A stretch of 64,000 nucleotides of DNA from Xanthomonas hortorum pv. cynarae (lineage in GTDB: Bacteria > Pseudomonadota > Gammaproteobacteria > Xanthomonadales > Xanthomonadaceae): positions 16,244-80,243 of the forward strand of contig NZ_MDFM01000024.1 in assembly GCF_002939985.1 (NCBI RefSeq), given 5' to 3'. The notes below the pieces were generated by a model. That model ran no database searches, was not told where the DNA came from, and worked only from the letters and a program-made list of their open reading frames with translations. The position numbers and the translations under genes are program-made. Positions 55,084 to 63,918 of this stretch are shown here, piece after piece (the stretch's first letter is position 1; each line of letters opens with the position of its first letter).

Positions 55084-56328
55084 ATGAATACTTCCGCCGA
55101 TCTGCTCAAGCAACTCCGTATCGACCGCCAGCGTCCTGCCGACCCTGCGCCTGCACGGCGCGGCGGCTGGATCATCGCCGCCGTTGTCATCGTCATCCTG
55201 TTGGCGGCTACGGCGTGGTGGTTCACCCGCCGCCCGGTGGCGAAGGTGCAGACCGCGCCGGTGGTGGCGATCAGCGCAGGCAGCAGTAGCGCCTCGGTGC
55301 TGGATGCGTCGGGCTACGTGGTGGCGCGGCGCATGGCCACGGTGTCGGCGCAGGTCACCGGCAAGGTGCGCGAGGTGATGATCGAAGAAGGCATGCGTGT
55401 CGAACAGGGCCAGGTGATGGCCACGCTCGACCCGCTGGATGCCGAAGCGCAGCGCACCCTGTCCGCATCGCAACTGTCTGCCGCACGCAGCCAGGTCGAC
55501 AATATGCAGGCGCAACTGGCGGTGGCCAATGCCGATGCCACGCGGCTGCAATCGCTGGTCGGCGCGCAACTGGTCTCACGCTCGCAGTACGAACAGGCCA
55601 CCGCACAACGCGACGCCTTGCGCGCGCAGTTGCAGAACGCGCAGCGTAATGTGCGCGTGGCGTCCGACCAACTGGCGATCTCGGCGATCCGCTCGGACTT
55701 CAACGTGGTGCGCGCGCCGTTTGCCGGCGTGGTCACCGCCAAGGCCGCGCAGCCCGGCGAAATCGTCTCGCCGTTGTCGGCTGGCGGCGGCTTCACCCGC
55801 ACCGGCATCGGCACCATCGTGGATATGGAATCGCTGGAAATCGAGGTGGAAGTCGGCGAGTCCTACATCGGCCGCGTGCAACCGAAGATGCCGGTGGAAG
55901 CAGTGCTCAACGCCTATCCGGAATGGAAGATTCCCGGCGAAGTGATCGCCATCATTCCCACCGCCGACCGCGGCAAGGCCACGGTAAAAGTGCGCGTGGC
56001 CTTCAAGGTCAAGGACCCGCGCATCGTGCCGGAGATGGGCGTGCGGGTGAGCTTTCTGGAACAAGCCAAACCACAGGAGGCCAGCAAGCCGCAGGGCGTA
56101 CGCGTGCCGAGTGCGGCGCTGGTCGAACGCGACACGCGCACGGTGGCGTTCGTGGTTGGCGAGCGCAACACCGTCAGCGCGCAGACGGTCACTCCCGGCA
56201 TGGTGATGGGCGAGGACCGCCAGGTGCTATCGGGTTTGAGTGCAGGCGACAGCGTGGTGCTGGATCCGCCGCAAAGCCTGAAAGACGGCGACACGGTGGC
56301 GGAAGCAGAACCGGACGCTGCCGAGTAA
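55084..56328 (+). CDS. Periplasmic adaptor (MacA/HlyD-like membrane fusion protein)
   Basis: A 414-residue adaptor. An N-terminal anchor (GGWIIAAVVIVILLAATAWWF, about 26-46) is followed by a split lipoyl domain (VSAQVTGKVREVMIEEGMRVEQG ... VRAPFAGVVTAKAAQPGEIVSP), a coiled-coil hairpin (about 120-195), a beta-barrel and a C-terminal membrane-proximal domain. It bridges an inner-membrane ABC exporter to an outer-membrane channel. It is followed by the ATPase and two permeases on the same strand, though a 388-bp gap separates it from the ATPase gene. No outer-membrane factor gene is nearby. Confidence 0.92.
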   Translation: MNTSADLLKQLRIDRQRPADPAPARRGGWIIAAVVIVILLAATAWWFTRRPVAKVQTAPVVAISAGSSSASVLDASGYVVARRMATVSAQVTGKVREVMIEEGMRVEQGQVMATLDPLDAEAQRTLSASQLSAARSQVDNMQAQLAVANADATRLQSLVGAQLVSRSQYEQATAQRDALRAQLQNAQRNVRVASDQLAISAIRSDFNVVRAPFAGVVTAKAAQPGEIVSPLSAGGGFTRTGIGTIVDMESLEIEVEVGESYIGRVQPKMPVEAVLNAYPEWKIPGEVIAIIPTADRGKATVKVRVAFKVKDPRIVPEMGVRVSFLEQAKPQEASKPQGVRVPSAALVERDTRTVAFVVGERNTVSAQTVTPGMVMGEDRQVLSGLSAGDSVVLDPPQSLKDGDTVAEAEPDAAE

Positions 56329-56716
56329 CGGCAACGACCGCTGCGGTAAAACGTAGGTAGCGATGCCGCTCAGGGGAGCGCGGTGCCCGCGTTGGCGGCC
56401 ATTCGATACGCACGTCGTTGCGCCTGGATGGCGCTGCAGTTGAACAAAGCGCAGTGAACACGCACCAAAGAACGCGATGTTGATCTTGATCCACATCGAA
56501 CCTCGTTATCGCTCATTGCAGAAATAAAACGCTCGGGCGTCGCCGCCAGGCGCAATTGAGCGCTTCGCCCGGCACTCGCGTCTTTCGTTGCACGGCGCTG
56601 CACTGCCCTGCAACGCCACAGTCATCGCATCTCGCCTTGCCGCTTCAATGCAATCGCAATCGCAGTCGCCATGCCGCACCGCCCTCACTCTTCCCATTGC
56701 ACCGCCAGGAGTCGCC
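56329..56716. other. Intergenic gap inside the exporter locus
   Basis: 388 bp between the adaptor and ATPase genes, long for an operon. It may contain a second promoter for the ABC genes; the stretch 56470-56540 is AT-richer. Only a 16-codon frame (MLILIHIEPRYRSLQK) and no hairpin terminator were seen. Confidence 0.35.
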
Positions 56717-57406
56717 ATGACCGCTCTCGTCAGCTTGCGCAACATCACCAAGACCTACCAACGCGGCCCCGAGCAGGTGCAGGTGTTGCACGGTATCGAC
56801 CTGGACATTGCCAACGGCGACTTCGTCGCATTGATGGGTCCGTCCGGTTCAGGCAAGACCACCTTGCTCAATCTGATCGGCGGCCTGGACAGCCCCAGCG
56901 GTGGCGAGATCGAGATTCAAGGCGAGCGCATCGATCGCATGAGTGGCGGCCAGCTGGCGACTTGGCGCAGTCACCACGTCGGCTTCGTGTTCCAGTTCTA
57001 TAACCTGATGCCGATGCTCACCGCGCAGAAGAACGTGGAGCTGCCGCTGCTGCTCACCTCGCTCAATGCTGCGCAACGCAAACGCAATGCGGAAATCGCC
57101 CTGACCCTGGTCGGCCTGCAGGAACGCCGCACCCACAAACCCAGCGAGTTATCCGGCGGCCAGCAGCAACGCGTGGCGATCGCGCGCGCGATCGTGTCCG
57201 ACCCGACTTTCCTGATCTGCGACGAACCCACCGGCGATCTGGATCGCCACAACGCCGAAGAAATCCTGCGCCTGCTGCAGGAACTCAATCGCGAACACGG
57301 CAAGACCATCGTGATGGTCACCCACGACCCCAAGGCCGCCGAGTACGCCACCCATACCATCCACCTGGACAAGGGCGAGCTGGCCGACGCGCCGCTTGTG
57401 CTCTAA
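56717..57406 (+). CDS. ABC transporter ATPase (MacB/LolD type)
   Basis: A 229-residue ATPase. It has Walker A GPSGSGKTT (41-49), the Q-loop in VFQFYNLMPMLTA, signature LSGGQ (145-149) with QQQRVAIARAI, Walker B FLICDEPTGDLD and H-loop MVTHDP. The TALVSLRNITKTYQRG start and VGFVFQFYNLMP are typical of the LolD/MacB/FtsE subgroup that works with FtsX-type permeases. The AGGAG ribosome-binding site fixes the start at 56717. The first permease gene begins 12 bp downstream. Confidence 0.95.
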   Translation: MTALVSLRNITKTYQRGPEQVQVLHGIDLDIANGDFVALMGPSGSGKTTLLNLIGGLDSPSGGEIEIQGERIDRMSGGQLATWRSHHVGFVFQFYNLMPMLTAQKNVELPLLLTSLNAAQRKRNAEIALTLVGLQERRTHKPSELSGGQQQRVAIARAIVSDPTFLICDEPTGDLDRHNAEEILRLLQELNREHGKTIVMVTHDPKAAEYATHTIHLDKGELADAPLVL

Positions 57407-57418
57407 AGGAGTGATGCC

Positions 57419-58579
57419 ATGAAGTATCTCTCGTTGGTCTGGGCGCAGTTGTTCCGCAGCAAGACCCGCACCTTGTTGACGCTGTTGTCGGTGGTGGCGG
57501 CATTTTTGTTGTTCGGCATGCTCGATTCGGTGCGCGTGGCCTTCACCTCCGGCGGCAATGTCAGCGGTGTGGACCGGCTGGTGGTCGCTTCGCGTTTGTC
57601 GATTACGCAATCACTGCCGATCAGCCTGGAATCGCAGATCCGCAGCGTGCCGGGCGTGCGCGATGTGACCTCGGCGATGTGGTTCGGCGGTATTTATCGC
57701 GACCCGAAGAACTTCTTCCCCAACTTCTCGGTGGCGCCCAACTTCTTCGACGTCTACAGCGAATACGAGCTGCCCAAAGACCAGCTCAAGGCTTTCCAGA
57801 CCACGCGCACCGGCGCCATCGTCGGAGAGAGCCTGGCCAAGGCCAATGGCTGGAAGATCGGCGACACCATCCCGTTGCAGGCCACCATCTTTCCGCGCGG
57901 TGGCAGCAACGACTGGCCGTTGCAACTGGTCGGCATCTTCCGCATGAAGGACCGCACGGTGGCAGCCAATCAGGAACGCCAGTTGATGATGAACTGGAAA
58001 TATTTCGACGAGTCCAACGACTACATCAAGAGCAAGGTCAGCTGGTACACGGTGACGCTGCGCAATGCCGACCAGGCCTCGCGCGTGGCACAGGCAATCG
58101 ATGCGTTGTCGGCCAACTCCGATCACGAAACCAAGTCGCAGACCGAATCGGCGTTCCAGCAGGCCTTCCTCAAACAGTTCGCCGATATCGGGCTGATCGT
58201 CACCTCGATCATGGCGGCGGTATTTTTCACCTTGTTGCTGCTGACCGGCAACACCATGGCGCAGGCAGTGCGCGAGCGCATACCGGAGTTGGCCACGCTC
58301 AAGACGCTGGGCTTTCAGGACCGCACCGTGTTGAGTCTGGTGATGGTCGAATCGGTGCTGTTGATCGGGCTGGGCGGGTTGATCGGCATGGGCCTGGCAG
58401 CGTTGGTGATCCCAATGGTGGCCGCACGCAGCGGCGGGGTGATGCCGGTGCAGAGCGTGCCGCTGCAGACCTGGTTGGTCGGGCTGGGGCTGATGGCCGG
58501 CATCGGCATCGTGGTGGGTGTGCTGCCGGCGTTACGCGCGCAGCGCTTGAAGATCGTCGATGCCCTCGCCGGCCGCTGA
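57419..58579 (+). CDS. FtsX-type ABC permease 1
   Basis: A 386-residue MacB/FtsX-family permease. TM1 is near the N-terminus (TLLTLLSVVAAFLLFGML), then a periplasmic MacB-PCD-like domain of about 220 residues, then three C-terminal membrane helices (from about 257). The family block includes VRERIPELATLKTLGFQDRTVLSLV. It uses ATP hydrolysis for mechanotransmission across the membrane rather than true transmembrane transport. It is preceded by AAAGGAG and closely follows the ATPase. Confidence 0.93.
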   Translation: MKYLSLVWAQLFRSKTRTLLTLLSVVAAFLLFGMLDSVRVAFTSGGNVSGVDRLVVASRLSITQSLPISLESQIRSVPGVRDVTSAMWFGGIYRDPKNFFPNFSVAPNFFDVYSEYELPKDQLKAFQTTRTGAIVGESLAKANGWKIGDTIPLQATIFPRGGSNDWPLQLVGIFRMKDRTVAANQERQLMMNWKYFDESNDYIKSKVSWYTVTLRNADQASRVAQAIDALSANSDHETKSQTESAFQQAFLKQFADIGLIVTSIMAAVFFTLLLLTGNTMAQAVRERIPELATLKTLGFQDRTVLSLVMVESVLLIGLGGLIGMGLAALVIPMVAARSGGVMPVQSVPLQTWLVGLGLMAGIGIVVGVLPALRAQRLKIVDALAGR

Positions 58580-58592
58580 CAGGAGCAGGCAC

Positions 58593-59912
58593 ATGCAAAC
58601 CAAATGGAAGAACCGTCTCGTCAATCTGATGTCGGTCGTGTTGCTGGCTGTCGGGCTGGGCGTGTGGATCGCGCTGCCGTGGATCGGCGTGTTGGTGCTC
58701 GCCGTCGTGCTGGCGGTGTGGCTGGTCGCCACACGCAGCGGCCGGCTATCGTTGGCCGCCGCGCGTATCGGCATCGCTACCTTGCCGCAACGCTGGGGTG
58801 CCAGCTCGGTGATCGTGGTCGGCATTGCCGGCGTGGTCGGCGTGCTGGTGGCGATGCTGGCGATGGGCCAGGGCTTCCAGGCCACGCTCAACAACACCGG
58901 CGACGACACCACTGCCATTGTGTTGCGCGGCGGCTCGCAGGCGGAAACCAACTCGGTGATCACCCGCAACCTGGTGCCGCTGGTCAGCAGCCTGCCCGGC
59001 ATCGCTGCCGATGCCAACGGCCGCCCGCTGTTGTCGCCCGAGCTCTCGCAAGTGGTCAACATCGCCTCCAAGTCCGATGGCACCGACGTCAACGCGCAAG
59101 TGCGTGGCGTGGGCGAACAGGCCTGGGCGGTGCATGACAAGGTCAAGCTCGTGCAGGGCCGGCGCTTCACCACCGGCCTGCGCGAGATCGTGGTCGGCAA
59201 GGGCGCGTTGAATCAGTTCCGCGGGCTGGAACTGGGCAAGACGCTCACCCTCGGCAGCCAGCAATGGACCGTGGTCGGCGTGTTCGCCTCCGGCGATGCG
59301 CACGATTCGGAGCTGTGGACCGATGCGCAGACGCTGGCCACCACCTACAACCGCAGCGCCTACCAGTCGATCAGCGTACGCACTGCCGGCAAGGCCGGAT
59401 TTAGCCAGTTCAAGACCGCCATGGCCGCCGACCCGCGGCTCAAGCTGGATGTGGAAACCACGCGCGCGTACTACGGCAAACAAGGCGGCGGCTTGAACAA
59501 GTTGATCAGCATCCTGGGCACGGTGATCGGCGCGATCATGGCGGTGGGCGCGGTGTTCGGCGCGCTCAACACCATGTATGCGGCGGTGGCCACGCGGGCG
59601 CGCGAGATCGCCACCATGCGTGCGATCGGTTTTCGCGGCACGCCGGTGATCATGGCGCTGATGCTGGAAACCATGTTGCTGGCATTGCTGGGCGGCCTGC
59701 TCGGCGGCTTGATCGCCTGGGCGGTGTTCAATGGCTATAGCGTGTCCACGCTGGGCAACAACTTCAGCCAGATCGTGTTCCAGTTCAAGGTCTCGCCGGA
59801 GCTGTTGTGGAGCGGGCTGAAATGGGCGCTGGGCATCGGACTGGTCGGCGGGCTGTTCCCGGCGTTGCGCGCGGCGCGGTTGCCGATTACCACGGCGTTG
59901 CGTGAGGTGTAG
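58593..59912 (+). CDS. FtsX-type ABC permease 2
   Basis: A 439-residue permease of the same family as its neighbour but with extra N-terminal hydrophobic segments (about 12-50 and again about 75-100). The periplasmic domain (about 105-300) and three C-terminal helices carry TRAREIATMRAIGFRGTPVIMALM, the FtsX motif. Two different half-permeases with one ATPase suggest a heterodimeric FtsX complex, as in BceAB-like or Lol-like systems. AGGAG fixes the start at 58593. Confidence 0.93.
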   Translation: MQTKWKNRLVNLMSVVLLAVGLGVWIALPWIGVLVLAVVLAVWLVATRSGRLSLAAARIGIATLPQRWGASSVIVVGIAGVVGVLVAMLAMGQGFQATLNNTGDDTTAIVLRGGSQAETNSVITRNLVPLVSSLPGIAADANGRPLLSPELSQVVNIASKSDGTDVNAQVRGVGEQAWAVHDKVKLVQGRRFTTGLREIVVGKGALNQFRGLELGKTLTLGSQQWTVVGVFASGDAHDSELWTDAQTLATTYNRSAYQSISVRTAGKAGFSQFKTAMAADPRLKLDVETTRAYYGKQGGGLNKLISILGTVIGAIMAVGAVFGALNTMYAAVATRAREIATMRAIGFRGTPVIMALMLETMLLALLGGLLGGLIAWAVFNGYSVSTLGNNFSQIVFQFKVSPELLWSGLKWALGIGLVGGLFPALRAARLPITTALREV

Positions 59913-59914
59913 CG

Positions 59915-59960
59915 CGGGCCGTTGGCCCGCCGGGAATGGGGAATCGGGAGTGGGGAATCG
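59915..59960 (+). terminator. Hairpin and GGGAATCGGGAGT repeat after the exporter operon
   Basis: GCGGGCC-GTT-GGCCCGC (7-bp stem, 59915-59931) directly after the last stop codon, followed by GGGAATGGGGAATCGGGAGTGGGGAATCG, one arm of the repeat that forms the hairpin at 46834. The hairpin is a plausible operon end; no T-run is present. Confidence 0.5.
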
Positions 59961-60099
59961 TTGCAGCCAAGGTAGCTGAGCGCGGGTGCTGCGGCTGAAC
60001 GTAGTGCAGACTGTCATCGTTTTGTCACTGCAGTGCGGTAGATGCGCGGGTCGGGCAGGCCGTAGCCTGCTCGACCGTTTCATCCATCGATCTCTCGCC

Positions 60100-61215
60100 A
60101 TGATGCGCCTGATTCTGCTGGCCTGCGCCTGCCTGTGGCTGGCCGGTTGTTCTTCGTCCTCGACCTCGCTCAGCGAGCGCCTGGTTGCGCCCGGTGGCGT
60201 ATCGCCGTTGCTGGACGAGGAGCGCATCGCCGCCACCATCGCCACGGTGCCCAACCGCAGCGGGCATGTGGTGACGCGCGATCAGGTGCCGATCTTCTGG
60301 CGCGCCATCGACCCCGGCCAGTACGCCATGCAGTACCGCTATCTCGGGCAGCGCAACGATCCGGCGCATGTGCTGGATGTCGATTTCAGCTTCAAAGTGC
60401 CCACCGCCCCCCCGCCGACGCCGCGCGGTACCGTGGTGCTGCTGCACGGCTGGATGATGGATGGCGATTCGCTGCTGCCATGGTCGCTGGAATTGGCGCA
60501 GGCCGGCTACCGGGTGATCACCATCGACCTGCGCAATCACGGCCATTCCGGCGGTGGCCCCTCCGGTTACGGCACACGCGAATCCGATGACGTGATCGAT
60601 GTGCTCGATGCGCTGCAGCCGCGCGGCGAAATCCGCGGCCCGCTGTATCTGTTCGGCATTTCCTATGGCGCTGCCACCGCGCTGTTCACCGCCGACAAAC
60701 TTGGGCCGCGCGTCGCCGGTGTGGTGGCAATGGAATCCTTCGCCAATGCCGGGCGTGGCATCCGCGACATGGTGCCGCACCTGCTCACCAGCCAACCGAA
60801 CGGCTGGCGCGGGCAGGCGGTGGCCGCCTATGCACGTTGGCGCTATGCCGACCAGAATATCGATGCGGTGATCGCTGCCGCCGACAGCCAACTCCAGCTG
60901 AATCTGGACCACGTCGATGTCGCGCACGCCCTGGCCGACACCCGCAGCTGCGTGCTGCTGTTGCACGGCGATGCCGATCAGCACATCCCGGTCGCACACG
61001 GGCGTGCGCTGGCGCTGGCCAGCCCGCGCGCGCACTACGTCGAACTGCCCGGCGAAAACCATCTGAGCCTGCCACTGCGGCTGGACCTGCTCGGCGGGCC
61101 CATCGATCACTGGCTGGCGCAAACGCAACAGGACCCGAGCCACTGTCCGGCGCCACAGGCACTGCCGACCTCTACGCTCGCGGTGGCGACACCGGCAGTG
61201 GCGCCGCGCGGCTGA
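60100..61215 (+). CDS. Alpha/beta-hydrolase lipoprotein
   Basis: A 371-residue predicted lipoprotein. The signal peptide MMRLILLACACLWLAGC has its lipobox at LAGC, followed by a Ser-rich linker. The hydrolase domain has VVLLHGWMMDGDSLLPW (oxyanion), GISYGAATALF (nucleophile Ser), LLLHGDADQHIPV (acid) and GENHLSLP (His). RNHGHSGGG lies between. It is probably an esterase or lipase facing the periplasm or outer membrane. Either ATG (60100 or 60103) is possible. A Pro/Ala/Thr tail of about 30 residues is extra. Confidence 0.87.
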   Translation: MMRLILLACACLWLAGCSSSSTSLSERLVAPGGVSPLLDEERIAATIATVPNRSGHVVTRDQVPIFWRAIDPGQYAMQYRYLGQRNDPAHVLDVDFSFKVPTAPPPTPRGTVVLLHGWMMDGDSLLPWSLELAQAGYRVITIDLRNHGHSGGGPSGYGTRESDDVIDVLDALQPRGEIRGPLYLFGISYGAATALFTADKLGPRVAGVVAMESFANAGRGIRDMVPHLLTSQPNGWRGQAVAAYARWRYADQNIDAVIAAADSQLQLNLDHVDVAHALADTRSCVLLLHGDADQHIPVAHGRALALASPRAHYVELPGENHLSLPLRLDLLGGPIDHWLAQTQQDPSHCPAPQALPTSTLAVATPAVAPRG

Positions 61216-61409
61216 GAGCGGCCGACAAAACGTCGCGCGCGGTCCTCAATGGGAGCGGACCGCACGCTCCTGACCGGCGTTTACAAATGACATGCCGATG
61301 TCGAGCAGCGACTGCGCCCGCACAGCCCTGAGCGCAGTGGTCCGGCAGTCACCTGCATCCAGACGGGAGCCGTACAACGGCAGGCTGCCGGAGCGCGCAC
61401 GACCGATGC

Positions 61410-62322
61410 TTAGGGAACCACCACAGCCGGCCGCCGCGAACGCAACACGCTGTCGCCAACGAATAACAGCAACCCCACCCAGATCGCCGCAAATCCAATC
61501 GCGCGCCCCTGATCGAACGGCTCGTGGAAGAACCACACGCCCAGCAGCAGCTGCAGGCTCGGCCCGATGTATTGCAGGATGCCCACCAGCGACAGCGGAA
61601 TCCGCCGCACGCCATACGCAAACCCGATCAGCGGCACCGCCGTCACCACGCCGCCGAAGATCAGCAGCAGGTCGGTGCGCAACTCCCAGCCGCTCAGGAA
61701 AGCGCCGCCATGGCCCTGCTCGCCCCAGCCGGCCAGCAGCAGCGCCGGCACGAACAGATACACGCTTTCCACGCCCAACCCGGCCACCGGATCCACCGCC
61801 ACCAGCTTGCGCAGCAAGCCGTAGGCACCGAACGAAAACGCCAGCCCCAAGGCGATCCACGGCGGCGCACCGGCATCGAGGGTCAACCACAGCACGCCGA
61901 GTGTGGCGCACACCACCGCCACCCACTGGATGCGCTGCAGGCGTTCCTTGAGCACCAGCACGCCCAGCAACACGCTCAGCAACGGATTGATGAAGTAGCC
62001 CAGGCTGGCTTCGATCACATGCCCGGCGTTGATCGCCCAGATGTACAGGCCCCAGTTGAACGCAATCGCCACGCTGCTGCCGGCCAGCATCCACAACGCG
62101 CGCGGCTGCGCGGCGATCTGGCGCCACCAACGCAGGCCCGATGTCGCCAGCAACCACGCCACCACCAGCACCGTGCTCCAGACGATGCGGTGCGCAATGA
62201 TCTGCAGCGACGGGCACCGCCTTGAGCAGATGCCAGTACAGCGGCACCAGGCCCCAGATCACGAAGGTCGATGCGGTGATCAACAGGCCGCGACGCGCCT
62301 CGATCGGCGAGACCGCACTCAT
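61410..62322 (-). pseudogene. rarD: rarD EamA-family transporter, frameshifted
   Basis: RarD is a ten-helix EamA-family permease of unknown substrate. The first 39 residues (MSAVSPIEARRGLLITASTF through LLKAVP) are in one frame and the rest (SLQIIAHRIVWSTVLVVAW onward to the stop at 61410) is in another. One extra base lies within 62211-62214 (CGGG on the plus strand). The interval is 913 bp, 304 codons plus one base, exactly as a 1-bp insertion would give. Uncorrected, the upstream frame runs on as a non-homologous Arg/Gly-rich sequence. It is either a real inactivation or a sequencing error. Its start overlaps the upstream EamA gene by 4 bp. Confidence 0.88.
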
Positions 62323-63215
62323 CGCCGCGCCTTGGCCAAGGTCACCACCAATACGCCCGCCAGAATCACCGCCATCGCCCCGATATCGTGCGCGCTGAAA
62401 CGCTCATGCCCGAGCCAGGCGCCCAACCCCACCGCAATCACCGGGTTGACGTAGGCGTAGCTGCCGGCCAACGCCGGGCGCACGTAATGCAGCAGCCACA
62501 CGTAGGCGGTGAACGCCACGATCGAGCCGAACACGCACAGGTAGGCCACGGCCAGCAGCCCCTGCGGTGTCGGCAAGCTGTGCGGGCGCTCGCCGATCAG
62601 CAGGCCGGTGCTGACCAACAGCACGCCACCGCACAGCATCTGCCCGGCAGCGGTCATGAACGGTGAGGGCAGATCGCGCCCGCGCGACCACACCGAACCG
62701 AACGCCCAGCCGATCGGTGCGATCAGCAACAACACCAATCCGCCAGGCGTCGCGGTCAGGCTGCTACCGGCGTTGAGCCAGACCACACCGAGGAAGCCGA
62801 TCACGATGCCAAGCCATTCGCCACGGCTGGCATGCTGCCCACGCAACGCGCCGAACAACGCCATCCACAACGGCACCGATGCCACCGACGTGGCGGCCAG
62901 GCCGGACGACACGCTGCGCTCGGCCAAGACCACCATGCCATTGCCCAGCAGCAACAAGGCCGCGCCCATCAAGGCCACGTTCTTCCATTGCGCACGCGTC
63001 GGCGCGGCCACACCGCGCCAGCGCAGTACCGCATACAGCACCGTGCCGGCCACGATAAAGCGCGTGCCCGACACCATGGTCAACGGCAACGCGCCACCTT
63101 CCAGCGCAAACCGGATCGCCAGATAGGTCGAGCCCCAGACCACGTAGACCAGCAACAACGCGAGAGCGACCAACCCGCTGCGCGCAGGCGCGGCAGCGTC
63201 GTGAGAGGAAGACAT
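62319..63215 (-). CDS. EamA-family drug/metabolite exporter (YedA-like)
   Basis: A 298-residue ten-helix permease made of two EamA repeats. The first contains YVVWGSTYLAIRFALEG and the second GSVWSRGRDLPS, VFGSIVAFTAYVWLLHYVRPALAGSYAYVNPVIAVGLG. The block LLERV-like AERSVSSGLAATSVASVPLW is typical of YedA/PagO proteins that export amino acids or metabolites. The start at 63215 gives the usual length. Its stop overlaps the rarD start (ATGA), so two related permeases were built as one operon. Confidence 0.92.
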   Translation of the reverse strand: MSSSHDAAAPARSGLVALALLLVYVVWGSTYLAIRFALEGGALPLTMVSGTRFIVAGTVLYAVLRWRGVAAPTRAQWKNVALMGAALLLLGNGMVVLAERSVSSGLAATSVASVPLWMALFGALRGQHASRGEWLGIVIGFLGVVWLNAGSSLTATPGGLVLLLIAPIGWAFGSVWSRGRDLPSPFMTAAGQMLCGGVLLVSTGLLIGERPHSLPTPQGLLAVAYLCVFGSIVAFTAYVWLLHYVRPALAGSYAYVNPVIAVGLGAWLGHERFSAHDIGAMAVILAGVLVVTLAKARR

Positions 63216-63337
63216 CGGAACAGGGCCAAGTGCAGCGGAAGCTTCAATTCTAGAGCACATGCCCAAGCCGACGCCGCACGCAGCCAGCGGCCACCTATCG
63301 CGGTATGGTGCGAGCCAACCCGCATCCGAGAGTACAC

Positions 63338-63775
63338 ATGCAGCTTCGCCTTCCCTGGCTGGCCCTGGCCGCCCTGACCACGCTTTCCACCACGGCATCG
63401 GCACGCGCACCCGAGCCCTGGGAACTCAGCGGGCGCAAGCTGATCGAGGCCGGGCTGGACGGATCGCTGGCGCCGGAAATCGACGCGCCAGCGCAGCTCG
63501 AATTCAAGGTCCTGGTTTCGGCCAGCCGCGCCGGTGCCTACCTGCTCGGCGTCGCCAGCGCCAGCTACCGCACGCAGTGGTGCATGCCGGCAGGCAAGGC
63601 AGGCACACCGGATCTGCAGGCGATCATCGCCGATATCGGCGCGCTGCCCGACGCGCGCCAGGACCAAGCAGCGCCTGACCTGATCGTCCAGGCGCTGGCC
63701 AAACGCTATCCGTGCGGCGGCGCGCGCGCCAAGGGTGCGGCGGGCAACGCGCAGCGCAATCCTGGCAAGCCTTAG
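63338..63775 (+). CDS. Small exported Cys protein, Rap1a/Tai-like
   Basis: A 145-residue exported protein. The signal peptide MQLRLPWLALAALTTLSTTASA is followed by a helical domain with GAYLLGVASASYRTQWCMP and, about 45 residues later, LIVQALAKRYPCGG. Two spaced Cys residues in a WC-P ... YPC layout are the pattern of the Rap1a/Tai immunity fold, which blocks T6SS amidase effectors, but such proteins are also common without a T6SS. No effector gene is adjacent. The start at 63338 gives a clean signal peptide. The tail is Gly/Ala/Lys-rich. Confidence 0.65.
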   Translation: MQLRLPWLALAALTTLSTTASARAPEPWELSGRKLIEAGLDGSLAPEIDAPAQLEFKVLVSASRAGAYLLGVASASYRTQWCMPAGKAGTPDLQAIIADIGALPDARQDQAAPDLIVQALAKRYPCGGARAKGAAGNAQRNPGKP

Positions 63776-63918
63776 CGCGGCTAATAAACGATTGCGCTCA
63801 CCGCCAGGCGGGCGCGGCCGGTGCTCGGCGCGGCATGTACCACTCGTCCACTCCGGTTCTGAGCGCGCCGTCGGCACCCACCTGACGACTGCTCGCTACG
63901 GCTTGTCAGCCGCTCTTA

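Noticed and set aside
61246..61409. Extension of the upstream rarD frame to a 358-codon protein
   Set aside because: After residue 39 the sequence is not hydrophobic and has no EamA character, while the other frame resumes RarD exactly; this is a frameshift, not a new protein.
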